From Fontibacterium subtropicum (GTDB lineage Bacteria; Pseudomonadota; Alphaproteobacteria; Pelagibacterales; Pelagibacteraceae), in the NCBI GenBank assembly GCA_965235415.1, contig CBDDXD010000001.1:186001-250000 (forward strand): a stretch of 64,000 nucleotides of DNA. The letters run 5' to 3'. Numbering within the stretch: the first letter of the stretch is position 1; each line of letters starts with the position of its first letter. The position numbers and the translations under genes were made by a program. Shown piece by piece: positions 1-8,947 of the stretch. The notes under the pieces were generated by a model that made no database searches, was not told the DNA's origin, and was given only the letters and a program-made list of their open reading frames with translations.

Positions 1-2
1 TG

Positions 3-59
3 GATTGTAAAAGAGCTGTTTTCATTAAATCCCCTGTTTGTTTGTTAGATTATAAGTAA
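3..59 (+). CDS. possible 3' end of an upstream gene
   Basis: One frame is open from the left edge of the window and stops with TAA at 57-59, giving an 18-residue tail (DCKRAVFIKSPVCLLDYK). It lies on the same strand as the carotenoid genes that follow about 110 bases later, so it could be the end of the preceding gene. The tail is too short to recognise any family, and another frame is also open for 15 codons, so this is only a candidate. Confidence 0.25.
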   Translation, partial: DCKRAVFIKSPVCLLDYK

Positions 60-86
60 TAATAGACTAAAGTAATTTGTATTTTT

Positions 87-117
87 TTGAAAGAAAAAAA
101 ATATTAAAATCTATAAT
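87..117 (+). promoter_or_regulatory. candidate sigma-70 promoter for the crt operon
   Basis: A TTGAAA box at 87-92 is followed after 19 bases by a perfect TATAAT at 112-117, about 55 bases upstream of the crtI start. In such AT-rich DNA chance matches are common, and the spacing is slightly long, so this is a modest candidate. It would drive the co-directional crtI-crtB-crtY-blh genes. Confidence 0.35.
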
Positions 118-172
118 GTTTATTGGCTATTATAACTATAATTAGCGTTAAAATTGAAAAATTAACAAATCA

Positions 173-1648
173 ATGAACAATAAAGCAATAGTAATAGGCT
201 CAGGCCTTGGAGGAATTGCATCGGCAATTAGACTGAGGGCCAAGAATTATGACGTCACGTTGATTGAAAAAAATTCAGATCTCGGAGGAAGAGCAAGAAC
301 ATTCTATAAAAATGGATATACATTTGATGCTGGTCCAACCGTAATAACTGCACCCCATCTTATTGAAGAACTTTTTTCTCTTTTTAAAAAAAATATTAAT
401 GAATATGTAAAAATTGTCCCTTTAAAAACTTGGTACCAATTTATATTCAGTGATTTATCAAAATTTAATTATACTGATAGTCATAAGGTTAATTTACAAG
501 AAATATCAAAGATTAACTCTCAAGATATAGCTGGATTTGAAAAATTATTAAAATTTTCAGAAAAAATATTTAATAAAGGTTATTTAGAATTAGCAGACAA
601 ACCGTTCTCTAATTTTTTTTTCATGTTAAAGCAAATACCTTCTTTGTTACTACTTAAGAGTTATCTTTCTGTTTATAAATTTGTATCAAAATTTTTAAAA
701 AACGAAAAATTAAGAAAAATTTTTAGTGTTCATCCACTCTTAGTTGGTGGAAATCCATTTTCAACAACTTCAATTTATACATTGATATTATTTTTAGAAA
801 AAAAATGGGGAGTACATTATGCTTTGGGTGGTACAGGAAAAATTGTTAGTGCATTAGAAAAACTAATGAACGAAATCGGAGTCAAAATTATTAAAGATGA
901 TGAAGTGATAAAAATAATAACAGATAAAAAAAATATAAGCGGAGTAATTACTAAAAGTAATAAAATAATAAATGCAAAAATTATCGTATGTAATGCAGAT
1001 CCTCCATTTGTATATAAATATTTACTAGATAAAAAGCAAAGTACATTTTTATTTGAAAAAAAAATAAAAAGAATGAATTATTCAATGGGTTTATTTGTTT
1101 ATTATTTTGGATCTAAAAAAAAATATAATGACGTTCAGCATCACACAATTTATTTTGGCGATTCATATAAAGAGCTGTTAAATAAGATTTTTGAAAAAAA
1201 AATACTGTCCGAGGATATTAGTTATTATCTTCACAGACCTACTGCGACCGACCCGACAATGGCTCCAAAGGATAAGGACTGCTTTTATGTATTAGTACCT
1301 GTGCCAAATAACCTATCTAAAATAAAATGGGAAAATGAAGCAGAAAGATTTAAGAAAATAATAATAAAAAAATTAAGCTCCACTTTATTACCCAATATTG
1401 ATGAATATATAGAAAATGATTTTTACATCACTCCTGACTATTTTGAAAAAGAACTTAGAACTCTTCACGGATCAGGATTTTCAATTCAGCCTTTGTTTTC
1501 ACAATCTGCCTATTTTAGATTTCACAACAAATCTGAGATATACAAAGGACTATTCTTTGTAGGTGCAGGAACACATCCGGGGGCAGGAATTCCTGGAGTT
1601 TTATCTTCTGCTAAAATTTTAGACAGGATTTTACCTAAAATTCAATGA
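173..1648 (+). CDS. crtI: phytoene desaturase CrtI
   Basis: This FAD-dependent desaturase converts phytoene to lycopene in carotenoid synthesis. The 491-residue protein starts with a dinucleotide-binding motif GSGLGG at residues 9-14 followed by LGGRAR near residue 38, and ends with the typical CrtI C-terminal signature GAGTHPGAGIPG around residue 464. Length is normal for the family. The stop codon overlaps the crtB start (ATGA at 1645-1648), so the two are translationally coupled. With crtB, crtY and blh downstream on the same strand it forms a retinal-producing operon. The family assignment is firm; the exact number of desaturation steps is inferred from the lycopene cyclase next door. Confidence 0.95.
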   Translation: MNNKAIVIGSGLGGIASAIRLRAKNYDVTLIEKNSDLGGRARTFYKNGYTFDAGPTVITAPHLIEELFSLFKKNINEYVKIVPLKTWYQFIFSDLSKFNYTDSHKVNLQEISKINSQDIAGFEKLLKFSEKIFNKGYLELADKPFSNFFFMLKQIPSLLLLKSYLSVYKFVSKFLKNEKLRKIFSVHPLLVGGNPFSTTSIYTLILFLEKKWGVHYALGGTGKIVSALEKLMNEIGVKIIKDDEVIKIITDKKNISGVITKSNKIINAKIIVCNADPPFVYKYLLDKKQSTFLFEKKIKRMNYSMGLFVYYFGSKKKYNDVQHHTIYFGDSYKELLNKIFEKKILSEDISYYLHRPTATDPTMAPKDKDCFYVLVPVPNNLSKIKWENEAERFKKIIIKKLSSTLLPNIDEYIENDFYITPDYFEKELRTLHGSGFSIQPLFSQSAYFRFHNKSEIYKGLFFVGAGTHPGAGIPGVLSSAKILDRILPKIQ

Positions 1649-2472
1649 AATCAGAATTTTATATAAAAAATTATGGAAAATCATTTTTTTGGGCAGGAAA
1701 ATTTTTAAAAAAAGAAAAATTTTTAGATTCGGCAATTCTTTATGCATTTTGTAGAATTGCAGATGATTTAGTTGATAAAAATAATAATTCAAAAAATAAA
1801 ATTGATAAATTTATAAAAGAATATTCAAGTAAAAATTCTAAAAATATAATTATTAACAAATTTAAAAAAATTAAAGAAAAATACAACATTCCTGAAAAAT
1901 TTATTGATGATTTATTTAATGGAATAAAATTAGACACAAAAATTGTAAAAATTAAATCAAATAAAGAACTTATTCAGTATTCATATTATGTTGCTGGCAC
2001 TGTAGGGGCAATGATGGCTTATATTCTTAATACAACTAATCCAAAGGCAATCAAACATGCAATAGATCTTGGCATCGCAATGCAATTAACAAACATAGCG
2101 AGAGATGTGACTGCTGATGCTAAGTTAGGAAGAATTTATTTGCCTCAAAATTTATTGAGTAAAAAAATTAAAGCAAAAGATATAGCTAATGATAACTTTG
2201 ATCGTAGTAAATTATTTTTAGCAATTAGAAAAATTATTATTATGTCTGAAAAATTTTATAAAAGTGGTAATAATGGAATAAGATACTTACCATGGTCAAT
2301 TAGATATCCGATATTTCTTGCAAGCGCACTATATCAAAGAATTGGAGTAAAAATTATTAGTAGCAATTTGAATAAATATTTTAAATCAAGAATATATGTT
2401 GGTTTCTTTGAGAAATTATTTATTACTTTAAAAACATTTTTTATTTTTAATTTCAAATATTTAATTAAATAA
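1645..2472 (+). CDS. crtB: phytoene synthase CrtB
   Basis: Phytoene synthase condenses two geranylgeranyl diphosphates into phytoene, the first committed carotenoid step. The 275-residue protein has the two aspartate-rich Mg-diphosphate motifs: DDLVD at residues 40-44 (in FCRIADDLVD) and the second in LTNIARDVTADAKLGR near residue 150. It is at the short end for this family and has a lysine- and asparagine-rich composition like its neighbours. It overlaps crtI by four bases and is followed six bases later by crtY. No geranylgeranyl diphosphate synthase lies directly next to it. Confidence 0.95.
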   Translation: MKSEFYIKNYGKSFFWAGKFLKKEKFLDSAILYAFCRIADDLVDKNNNSKNKIDKFIKEYSSKNSKNIIINKFKKIKEKYNIPEKFIDDLFNGIKLDTKIVKIKSNKELIQYSYYVAGTVGAMMAYILNTTNPKAIKHAIDLGIAMQLTNIARDVTADAKLGRIYLPQNLLSKKIKAKDIANDNFDRSKLFLAIRKIIIMSEKFYKSGNNGIRYLPWSIRYPIFLASALYQRIGVKIISSNLNKYFKSRIYVGFFEKLFITLKTFFIFNFKYLIK

Positions 2473-2478
2473 TTATTA

Positions 2479-3606
2479 ATGAATAACTACGATTTTGTAA
2501 TTATAGGAGCGGGCTGTTCCGGTTTATCTCTTTTATACGAAATGAATAAAGGCGATATTCTTAAAAATAAAACTTGTGCAGTTTTTGATAAAAGAAAACA
2601 TTTTGTAAAAGATAAAATTTGGTCTTACTGGAATACTTTTGAACATTCATTTTCTGATTGTTTATTAAATCAATGGGACAAAATAATAGTTAAAGGAAAT
2701 AATGAAATAATTTTAGACTGCAAAGATTTTCCTTATCAGTCTGTGGATAGTGAAAAATTTTATAATAAAATATTAAAAAATATAAGCGAAAATAAAAATA
2801 TTAAATTATTCTTAGACCACAATATTGATGAAATTATTGAAGAGGATAATCAGGTAATAATCAAAAGTAATAATGAAATATTTAAGGCAGATTTAGTTTT
2901 TGATAGCTCATTAAAAAATAATATCACTAATGATACTAAAATTTACCAACATTTTTATGGTTGCGAGGTTAACTTAAAAGAGCCAACAAATTTAAGCGAA
3001 TATCCAATTCTAATGGACTTTAATTGTAATCAAGGTAATTGGACGCATTTTTTTTATACTCTTCCTCTCAGTGATAAAAAAATATTTATTGAGACAACTT
3101 GGATTTCTGATCAACTAAATTTTGCTAAAGACCAATATATACTTGAGGTTAATCAATATATTCAAAAAAATTTAAATTATAAAAAAGAATATACTATTAG
3201 CTACAGCGAAATGGGATCCATCCCCATGTTTCATTTTCAGCAAAAAAATAACTACAAAAAAGTAATAAAGATTGGAACTGCAGCAAATCTTACAAGAAAA
3301 AGCACTGGTTATACGTTCTTAAATATTCAAAAATTTACAAAAGAGATAGTACAAAAGTTAATTAGAAATCAAATTATTACAAATACTCAAATCCAATCAA
3401 AATATAATTTTTTAGATAAAATATTTGTTAAAGTTTTACTTGAAAAGAAAGAAAATATGCACAAAATATTTTTAAAACTTTTTAAAGACAACAAAGCAAA
3501 AGATATTGTTAATTTTTTATCAAATAACAGTAATTTTTTTCAGGACTTAAAAATAATTTTAAGTATGCCTAAATTTATTTTCATTAAAAAGTTATTAAAC
3601 TTTTAA
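2479..3606 (+). CDS. crtY: lycopene beta-cyclase CrtY
   Basis: CrtY cyclises both ends of lycopene to give beta-carotene. The 375-residue protein opens with an FAD/NAD-binding motif (VIIGAGCSG, residues 7-15), and the internal IWSYWNTFEH segment and the IKIGTAANLTRKSTGYTF stretch fit the CrtY type found in proteorhodopsin-bearing marine bacteria. It sits between crtB and the beta-carotene cleavage enzyme, 6 and 3 bases away, so the position in the pathway and the operon agree. Assigned with good confidence from motifs plus context. Confidence 0.9.
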   Translation: MNNYDFVIIGAGCSGLSLLYEMNKGDILKNKTCAVFDKRKHFVKDKIWSYWNTFEHSFSDCLLNQWDKIIVKGNNEIILDCKDFPYQSVDSEKFYNKILKNISENKNIKLFLDHNIDEIIEEDNQVIIKSNNEIFKADLVFDSSLKNNITNDTKIYQHFYGCEVNLKEPTNLSEYPILMDFNCNQGNWTHFFYTLPLSDKKIFIETTWISDQLNFAKDQYILEVNQYIQKNLNYKKEYTISYSEMGSIPMFHFQQKNNYKKVIKIGTAANLTRKSTGYTFLNIQKFTKEIVQKLIRNQIITNTQIQSKYNFLDKIFVKVLLEKKENMHKIFLKLFKDNKAKDIVNFLSNNSNFFQDLKIILSMPKFIFIKKLLNF

Positions 3607-3609
3607 TCC

Positions 3610-4539
3610 ATGAATCATAATTTAAAAAAATATTTTAATAATATTAACTTCTTTTTTTTATTCTTGATTTCTATTTTAACACTAATTAGTTATTTTTTTA
3701 ATTTATCATCTACATATATATATATTTTTTGCTTTTTATTAATTGCAACAATTGGAGTGTCTCACGGAGCCTATGATGGAATAAAAGGTAAGATGCTATT
3801 TTATAAAAAATTTAAAAATTTAAATTTTATTTTTTATTTTAGTTATATTTCACTTATCATTTTAGTTTTATTTTTTTGGTATTTAAATCCTTCTATCTCA
3901 CTAATAATTTTTTTAGTAGTTTCTTCCTTTCATTTTGGAAAAGAAGATTTGGAAATATATTTAAATAAAAAATACAAATATCATCAATTTATTTTTTTTC
4001 TTAAGGGTTCATTAATTATATTATTTTCATTATTTTTTAGTTTTGAACAAACGAATTTAATTCTTAATACGATTATTTTTTCAAAAAATTATGAGCTGTT
4101 ATCTTACTATTATGTAAAAATAATTTTATTACTAAATTTGTTAGTGCAGATTTTATCTTATTTATACTTTTATTTAAAAAAAAAATTAAAAAAGATTGAT
4201 TTTATAACAATCAATTTTGAAATTATTTTAATAACTATTACATTTTATTTATTTAATCCGATCGTTGCGTTTACCTTATACTTTTGTTTCATGCACTCTC
4301 TTAAAAATATTCTTCTTATTTCTAGCGAACTAAATCCTAATTTATTTAAAGGTATAAATATATTTTTTAATCAATCATTATTATTAAGTTTTATTACTTT
4401 TTTTATTCTACTTATTAGTTTGATTTTTTTAATTAATTACGATTTTCTTGAAAATTCTATTGCAAAGATTATCTTTATTGGACTAGCTTCCTTAACTCTT
4501 CCACATATAATTTTACATTATTTTTTGGAAAACTATTAA
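3610..4539 (+). CDS. blh: beta-carotene 15,15'-dioxygenase, Brp/Blh family
   Basis: Blh is an iron-dependent membrane dioxygenase that cleaves beta-carotene into two retinals, the chromophore of proteorhodopsin. The 309-residue protein is almost entirely hydrophobic, with about eight membrane segments, and shows conserved histidines expected as metal ligands: SHGAYDG (His52), SSFHFGKED, CFMHSLKN and LPHIILHYF near the C terminus. It begins three bases after crtY. The rhodopsin gene itself is not in the window, so retinal made here must serve a protein encoded elsewhere in the genome. Confidence 0.93.
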   Translation: MNHNLKKYFNNINFFFLFLISILTLISYFFNLSSTYIYIFCFLLIATIGVSHGAYDGIKGKMLFYKKFKNLNFIFYFSYISLIILVLFFWYLNPSISLIIFLVVSSFHFGKEDLEIYLNKKYKYHQFIFFLKGSLIILFSLFFSFEQTNLILNTIIFSKNYELLSYYYVKIILLLNLLVQILSYLYFYLKKKLKKIDFITINFEIILITITFYLFNPIVAFTLYFCFMHSLKNILLISSELNPNLFKGINIFFNQSLLLSFITFFILLISLIFLINYDFLENSIAKIIFIGLASLTLPHIILHYFLENY

Positions 4540-4644
4540 AAACAAAGATCTTAAAAACTAAGTTTGACTGTTAATTTCTTTGCTTTGAAACTACTTCTTT
4601 TTTGGTTTAGTATTAAATTCGCTAAATAACGATTAGGGGATAAA

Positions 4645-6540
4645 TTGATTAATAAATACGACAATTTATATAAATCATCGATTGTAAATCCTGAAAAATT
4701 TTGGGACGAGGCTGCAAAAGATGTTAAATGGTTTTCACCTTATAAAAAAATTTTAGATAGTTCTAATCCTCCATTTTATCGTTGGTTTCCAGAGGGAAAA
4801 ATTAATACTTGTTTTAATGCAATTGATAGACATGTGGATGAGGGAAATGGATCTCGTACAGCTATAATTTATGATAGTCCTGTAACTTCTAAAAAAATTT
4901 CATTTAGTTACTCTGAGGTAAAAAAAATAGTCTCTAATTTTGCAGGAGCTTTAAAAAATTTTGGAATTCAAAAAGGGGATCGTATTATCATTTATATGCC
5001 TATGATCCCTGAAGCTGTTTTTGCAATGCTTGCCTGCGCAAGAATTGGAGCTGTACATTCGGTTGTGTTTGGAGGATTTGCAGCTAACGAACTTGCTGCA
5101 AGAATAAATGATTCTGAAGCAAAATTAATTATTTCTGCCTCCTGTGGTTTTGAACCTGGAAGAACAGTTCAATACAAACCACTTTTAGATGAAGCTGTAA
5201 GACTTGCAACTAACAAACCAAAAAAATGCGTAATCTTTCAGAGAGAAAATAATTTAGTTGAATTAGGTGTTAACGACATTAGTTGGCAAGATTTTATAAA
5301 GACTGGAAAAGAAATTGATTGTGAACATATGAATGCTAACGATCCTGCATACATACTTTATACTTCAGGAACAACAGGAACTCCAAAAGGCATTGTAAGA
5401 GACATTGGCGGTCATATCGTTGCATTAAAATGGTCAATGAAAAATATTTACAATATTAATCCAGGTGATATTTGGTGGTCAGCAAGTGATATTGGTTGGG
5501 TTGTTGGTCATTCTTACATTGTTTACGGACCATTGTTTCATGGATGCACAACGATACTATATGAGGGAAAACCTGTGGGAACTCCTGATGCTGGTTCTTT
5601 TTGGAGAGTTATATCAGAACATAAAGTTAAATCATTATTTACTGCCCCTACTGCTTTTAGAGCCATAAAAAAAGAAGATCCTGAAGGAAAATTTTTTAAA
5701 AAATATGATCTATCAAAATTTGAAATATTATTTTTAGCTGGCGAGAGAGCTGACCCAGATACAATTAAGTGGGCTGAAAACTTATTAAAAAAGCCTGTAA
5801 TAGATCATTGGTGGCAAACTGAAACTGGATGGGCAATAAGCGCTAATTGTGCAGGCCTTGGTTTATTTGAAACTAAATATGGCTCTGCAGGAAAGCCAGT
5901 CCCTGGCTATAATATTCAAATTCTTAAACCGGACGCTACACAAGCCAAACCCTCTGAGATGGGTGATGTAGTAGTAAAACTACCTCTTCCTCCAGGAACT
6001 TTTCCAACATTATGGAAAGCAGATAAAAGATATAAAGAAAACTATATGGATCCTTATAAGGGTTACTACAAAACTTATGATGCAGGACACATTGACGAAG
6101 ATGGGTATGTTTGGATTATGTCTAGAACTGACGACATTATAAATGTTGCAGGACATAGACTTTCAACAGGTTCTATGGAAGAAATATTGTCAGAAAATAC
6201 TAGTGTAGCAGAATGCGCCGTCCTTGGAATTGCTGATAATTTAAAGGGTCAAATACCTCTTGGTTTGATTGTTTTAAAATCTGGAGTAACAAAAAAACCT
6301 GAGGACATTTCAAAGGAATGCATTCAGATGATTAGAGATAAAATTGGACCTGTAGCTGCATTTAAAAATATAGTTGTTGTAAAAAGACTTCCAAAAACAA
6401 GATCTGGAAAAATTTTAAGAGGAACAGTTAGTAAAATTGCAGATCAAGTTTCTTATAACATACCAGCAACTATTGATGATCCTGCTATTCTAGATGAGAT
6501 TAAATCTTCTTTGATTAAAGCTGGAATAATAAAAAATTAA
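4645..6540 (+). CDS. prpE: propionyl-CoA synthetase PrpE (acyl-CoA synthetase)
   Basis: This ATP-dependent ligase activates propionate (possibly acetate) to its CoA thioester via an acyl-adenylate. The 631-residue protein has the ACS N-terminal region, the nucleotide loop YTSGTTGTPKG near residue 239, the GERADPDTIKW and WWQTETGW motifs, and the catalytic lysine motif TRSGKILRG near residue 590. SASCGFEPGR and YKPLLDEA around residues 172-190 are typical of PrpE rather than Acs. A TTG start at 4645 is chosen because it follows an AGGGGA ribosome site at 4635-4640 and gives the full N terminus. Its end overlaps the convergent amidohydrolase gene by four bases. Confidence 0.88.
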   Translation: MINKYDNLYKSSIVNPEKFWDEAAKDVKWFSPYKKILDSSNPPFYRWFPEGKINTCFNAIDRHVDEGNGSRTAIIYDSPVTSKKISFSYSEVKKIVSNFAGALKNFGIQKGDRIIIYMPMIPEAVFAMLACARIGAVHSVVFGGFAANELAARINDSEAKLIISASCGFEPGRTVQYKPLLDEAVRLATNKPKKCVIFQRENNLVELGVNDISWQDFIKTGKEIDCEHMNANDPAYILYTSGTTGTPKGIVRDIGGHIVALKWSMKNIYNINPGDIWWSASDIGWVVGHSYIVYGPLFHGCTTILYEGKPVGTPDAGSFWRVISEHKVKSLFTAPTAFRAIKKEDPEGKFFKKYDLSKFEILFLAGERADPDTIKWAENLLKKPVIDHWWQTETGWAISANCAGLGLFETKYGSAGKPVPGYNIQILKPDATQAKPSEMGDVVVKLPLPPGTFPTLWKADKRYKENYMDPYKGYYKTYDAGHIDEDGYVWIMSRTDDIINVAGHRLSTGSMEEILSENTSVAECAVLGIADNLKGQIPLGLIVLKSGVTKKPEDISKECIQMIRDKIGPVAAFKNIVVVKRLPKTRSGKILRGTVSKIADQVSYNIPATIDDPAILDEIKSSLIKAGIIKN

Positions 6541-7850
6541 AATTCTAGAGGTTGCCCAAATTTAGTATCAACAATTTTTTTATCCCAAGAAGCAATTTTA
6601 CCATTTACAATAGTTCCAACTGGAAAGCCTTTTACAGTCTTACCATTAAATGGTGTCCATCCACATCTACTTGCAATCCAATCGTTAGTAATTTTAAAAT
6701 TTAAATTCATATCAATTACAGTAAGATCTGCAAAATACCCTTCTCTAATCTCTCCTCTTTTTTTTATATTAAAAATTTTACAAGGATTAATACTTAATAG
6801 CTCTACTAGTCTTTGAAATTTAAGTTTTTTATTATTCACATGATCTAACATAATAGGAAGCATAGTCTGTACTCCCGTCAAACCAGAGGGACTTTCAGGA
6901 TAAACTTTTTGTTTTTCTGTTAATGTATGTGGAGCATGATCTGATCCAAGTACATCAATAGTTCCATCTAATAAACGTTTCCATAAAACAATTTGGTGAT
7001 CTTTCGTTCTGATTGGAGGATTCATTTGTGCCAAAGTTCCAAGTTCTTCATAACAATCAGGCGCAAATAAAGTTAAGAATTGTGGTGTCGTTTCAACGGT
7101 CACATATTTTTTATTATTAGCTAAAAAATCTATTTCTTCTTTGGAAGACACATGTAAAATATGTATTCTTTTCCTATGTTTATTAGCAAAACCAACTACT
7201 TTTGTAGTAGAAGTTAATGCAACCTCAGAATCTCTCCATACAGGATGGGTCTTAACATTACCTTTTTCGATTAAAACTTTTTTCTTTTGTAATAAATTGT
7301 CATCTTCTGAATGAATTGAAACAATTCTTGGACTAATCCTAATGACTTCTTCAATAGCCTCATCCCTTTTTACAAGCAACGTCCCAGTGGATGAACCAAC
7401 AAACATTTTAATTCCACAACATCCTTTTAAATTAGATGTCTGTTTAATCAATTCATAGTTATTTTCTGTTGCTCCAAAATAAAATGCATAATTACAATGC
7501 ATTCGATTTTTTGCTCTATCAAGTTTTTCTTGAAATCTTTCAAAGTTATCTGTTGTTGGATTTGTATTTGGCATTTCAAAAATAGAAGTTATTCCTCCTA
7601 AAATTGCAGCTTTACTACCGCTTTCTAAATCTTCTTTATCAGGATTACCAGGCTCTCTAAAATGAACCTGTGTATCGATGGCCCCTGGAATAATTGTAAG
7701 ACCTTTCGCATCAAGAACTTTATCTCCATCTTCTTTGATTGAACCTATTTTGATAATTTGATTATCTTTAATTCCAATATCAGTTTGGATAAGATTATTA
7801 TTTATAAAACAATTGCCGTTTTTTATAATTAAATCATATATATTGGACAT
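6537..7850 (-). CDS. dihydroorotase-like amidohydrolase
   Basis: A cyclic amidohydrolase of the class I dihydroorotase/allantoinase type, 437 residues. It shows the TIM-barrel metal-site motifs: DTQVHFREPG at 59-68, GIKMFVGSSTG with the lysine expected to be carbamylated, HSEDD, HILHVSS and GSDHAPHTLTEK. The first metal motif is normally HxH; here it reads Q61-V-H63, so one zinc ligand is replaced. Other alphaproteobacterial proteins annotated as dihydroorotase share the DTQVH form, from memory. It may be the PyrC of pyrimidine synthesis or hydrolyse another cyclic amide. No other pyrimidine genes are adjacent. Confidence 0.82.
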   Translation of the reverse strand: MSNIYDLIIKNGNCFINNNLIQTDIGIKDNQIIKIGSIKEDGDKVLDAKGLTIIPGAIDTQVHFREPGNPDKEDLESGSKAAILGGITSIFEMPNTNPTTDNFERFQEKLDRAKNRMHCNYAFYFGATENNYELIKQTSNLKGCCGIKMFVGSSTGTLLVKRDEAIEEVIRISPRIVSIHSEDDNLLQKKKVLIEKGNVKTHPVWRDSEVALTSTTKVVGFANKHRKRIHILHVSSKEEIDFLANNKKYVTVETTPQFLTLFAPDCYEELGTLAQMNPPIRTKDHQIVLWKRLLDGTIDVLGSDHAPHTLTEKQKVYPESPSGLTGVQTMLPIMLDHVNNKKLKFQRLVELLSINPCKIFNIKKRGEIREGYFADLTVIDMNLNFKITNDWIASRCGWTPFNGKTVKGFPVGTIVNGKIASWDKKIVDTKFGQPLEF

Positions 7851-7898
7851 CTAAAATTTAATACACCAAAGCAGATAAACGTACAATAATGGAAACAG

Positions 7899-8774
7899 AT
7901 AAGGCTTATATTAGCTTCAAAAAGTTTTATTAGTATTAAAGGCGAAGATAGCACCGATTTTATTCAAAATATTATTTCTAATGATATTAAAAAAGTAACA
8001 GATAACAACTGTATATTTGCATCCCTTTTAACTCCTCAAGGAAAATTCTTGTTTGAATTTATTATTTTTAAAACAAAAAATATTTTTTTAATTGAAACTA
8101 ACAGTGAATTAACAAAAGAATTATTCAACAAACTTTATAATTATAAATTAAGATCCAAAGTTGAAATTAAAATTGAAGAGAATTTAATAAGTATCGATAT
8201 ACCTTTTATTAAATTTAAAAATCTTAATATTAATAAATTTAATCTAATTAATTATAAAAATTATCTTATTTTTGAGGATCCAAGAATAAAAAATACTTTA
8301 GCAAGAGCAATTGTAGAGCAGTCTAAAATTAAAGAATTTTTAAATGATCTAAACATTGAACTATCTAATGAAAAATATTTATTAGAAAAAAAACTATTTA
8401 ATCTAGGAATCCCGTCTAAAGATATTCTAAAATTACAAAATCAACTATTTTCTCTTGAGGCAAATTTTCTTGAATTAAATGGAATAGATCAAAAAAAAGG
8501 TTGTTACATTGGTCAAGAAAATACTGCTCGAATGTATTTAAAAAACAAAGTTACTAAAAGATTATTTGCTCTGGAAACTATATCTGGAAAACTTGAAGAA
8601 GGACAAAAAATTAATTTAAATAACGAAGAAATTGGGAAAGTTTTAATAGACGGTCTATTTCCTTTTGGATTAATTAAAATTAATAAAGAAAATAAAAATT
8701 CATTAATTCATAAAGAATTAAAAACAGAAACAGCATCTATAAAAATTAATATGCCAAACTGGATGATTATTTAA
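7899..8774 (+). CDS. ygfZ: YgfZ/GcvT-like folate-binding protein, atypical start
   Basis: YgfZ proteins bind tetrahydrofolate and help assembly or repair of iron-sulfur enzymes. The signature KGCYIGQE is seen at about 8500-8523. Family-like sequence (SKSFISIKGEDS, then QNIISNDIKKV and LLTPQGKFLFEF) continues well upstream of the first ordinary in-frame start (TTG at 8049), back to a stop at 7887. No ATG, GTG or TTG exists in that stretch; an ATA at 7899 would give 291 residues. An ATG at 7889 is in another frame and stops after 14 codons, so a one-base indel or a non-standard start are both possible. The start is therefore approximate. Confidence 0.75.
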   Translation: MRLILASKSFISIKGEDSTDFIQNIISNDIKKVTDNNCIFASLLTPQGKFLFEFIIFKTKNIFLIETNSELTKELFNKLYNYKLRSKVEIKIEENLISIDIPFIKFKNLNINKFNLINYKNYLIFEDPRIKNTLARAIVEQSKIKEFLNDLNIELSNEKYLLEKKLFNLGIPSKDILKLQNQLFSLEANFLELNGIDQKKGCYIGQENTARMYLKNKVTKRLFALETISGKLEEGQKINLNNEEIGKVLIDGLFPFGLIKINKENKNSLIHKELKTETASIKINMPNWMII

Positions 8775-8779
8775 ATTAA

Positions 8780-8865
8780 TGGTGCGGTCAGAGAGACTTG
8801 AACTCTCAATGGATTACTCCACTTGGCCCTCAACCAAGCTTGTCTACCAATTCCAACATGACCGC
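8780..8865 (-). tRNA. tRNA-Leu (GAG anticodon)
   Basis: Read on the minus strand, this folds as a class II tRNA. The acceptor arms are GCGGTCA (from 8865) and TGACCGC, the anticodon stem CTTGG/CCAAG closes a loop TTGAGGG with anticodon GAG, there is a variable arm pairing TGGA with TCCA, and the T arm is GAGAGTTCAAGTCTCTC. The CCA end is encoded (8782-8780). The GAG anticodon reads CTY leucine codons. It sits between ygfZ and nadA on the opposite strand. Confidence 0.96.
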
Positions 8866-8891
8866 AAATTGCGCTATTTTAACTAATTTAA

Positions 8892-8921
8892 ATATTAATT
8901 TTACTATAATAACTTAGTCAA
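8892..8921 (-). promoter_or_regulatory. candidate promoter for tRNA-Leu
   Basis: On the minus strand TTGACT (8921-8916) and TAATAT (8897-8892) are 18 bases apart, with the second box 26 bases before the mature tRNA 5' end. This is a good position for a tRNA promoter, but the AT-rich background makes chance matches likely. Confidence 0.4.
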
Positions 8922-8947
8922 TTATCATTGATAAATTATCAAAAATT

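Noticed and set aside
4540..4644. Terminator between blh and prpE
   Set aside because: Only weak, interrupted A/T pairings; no stable hairpin followed by T's.
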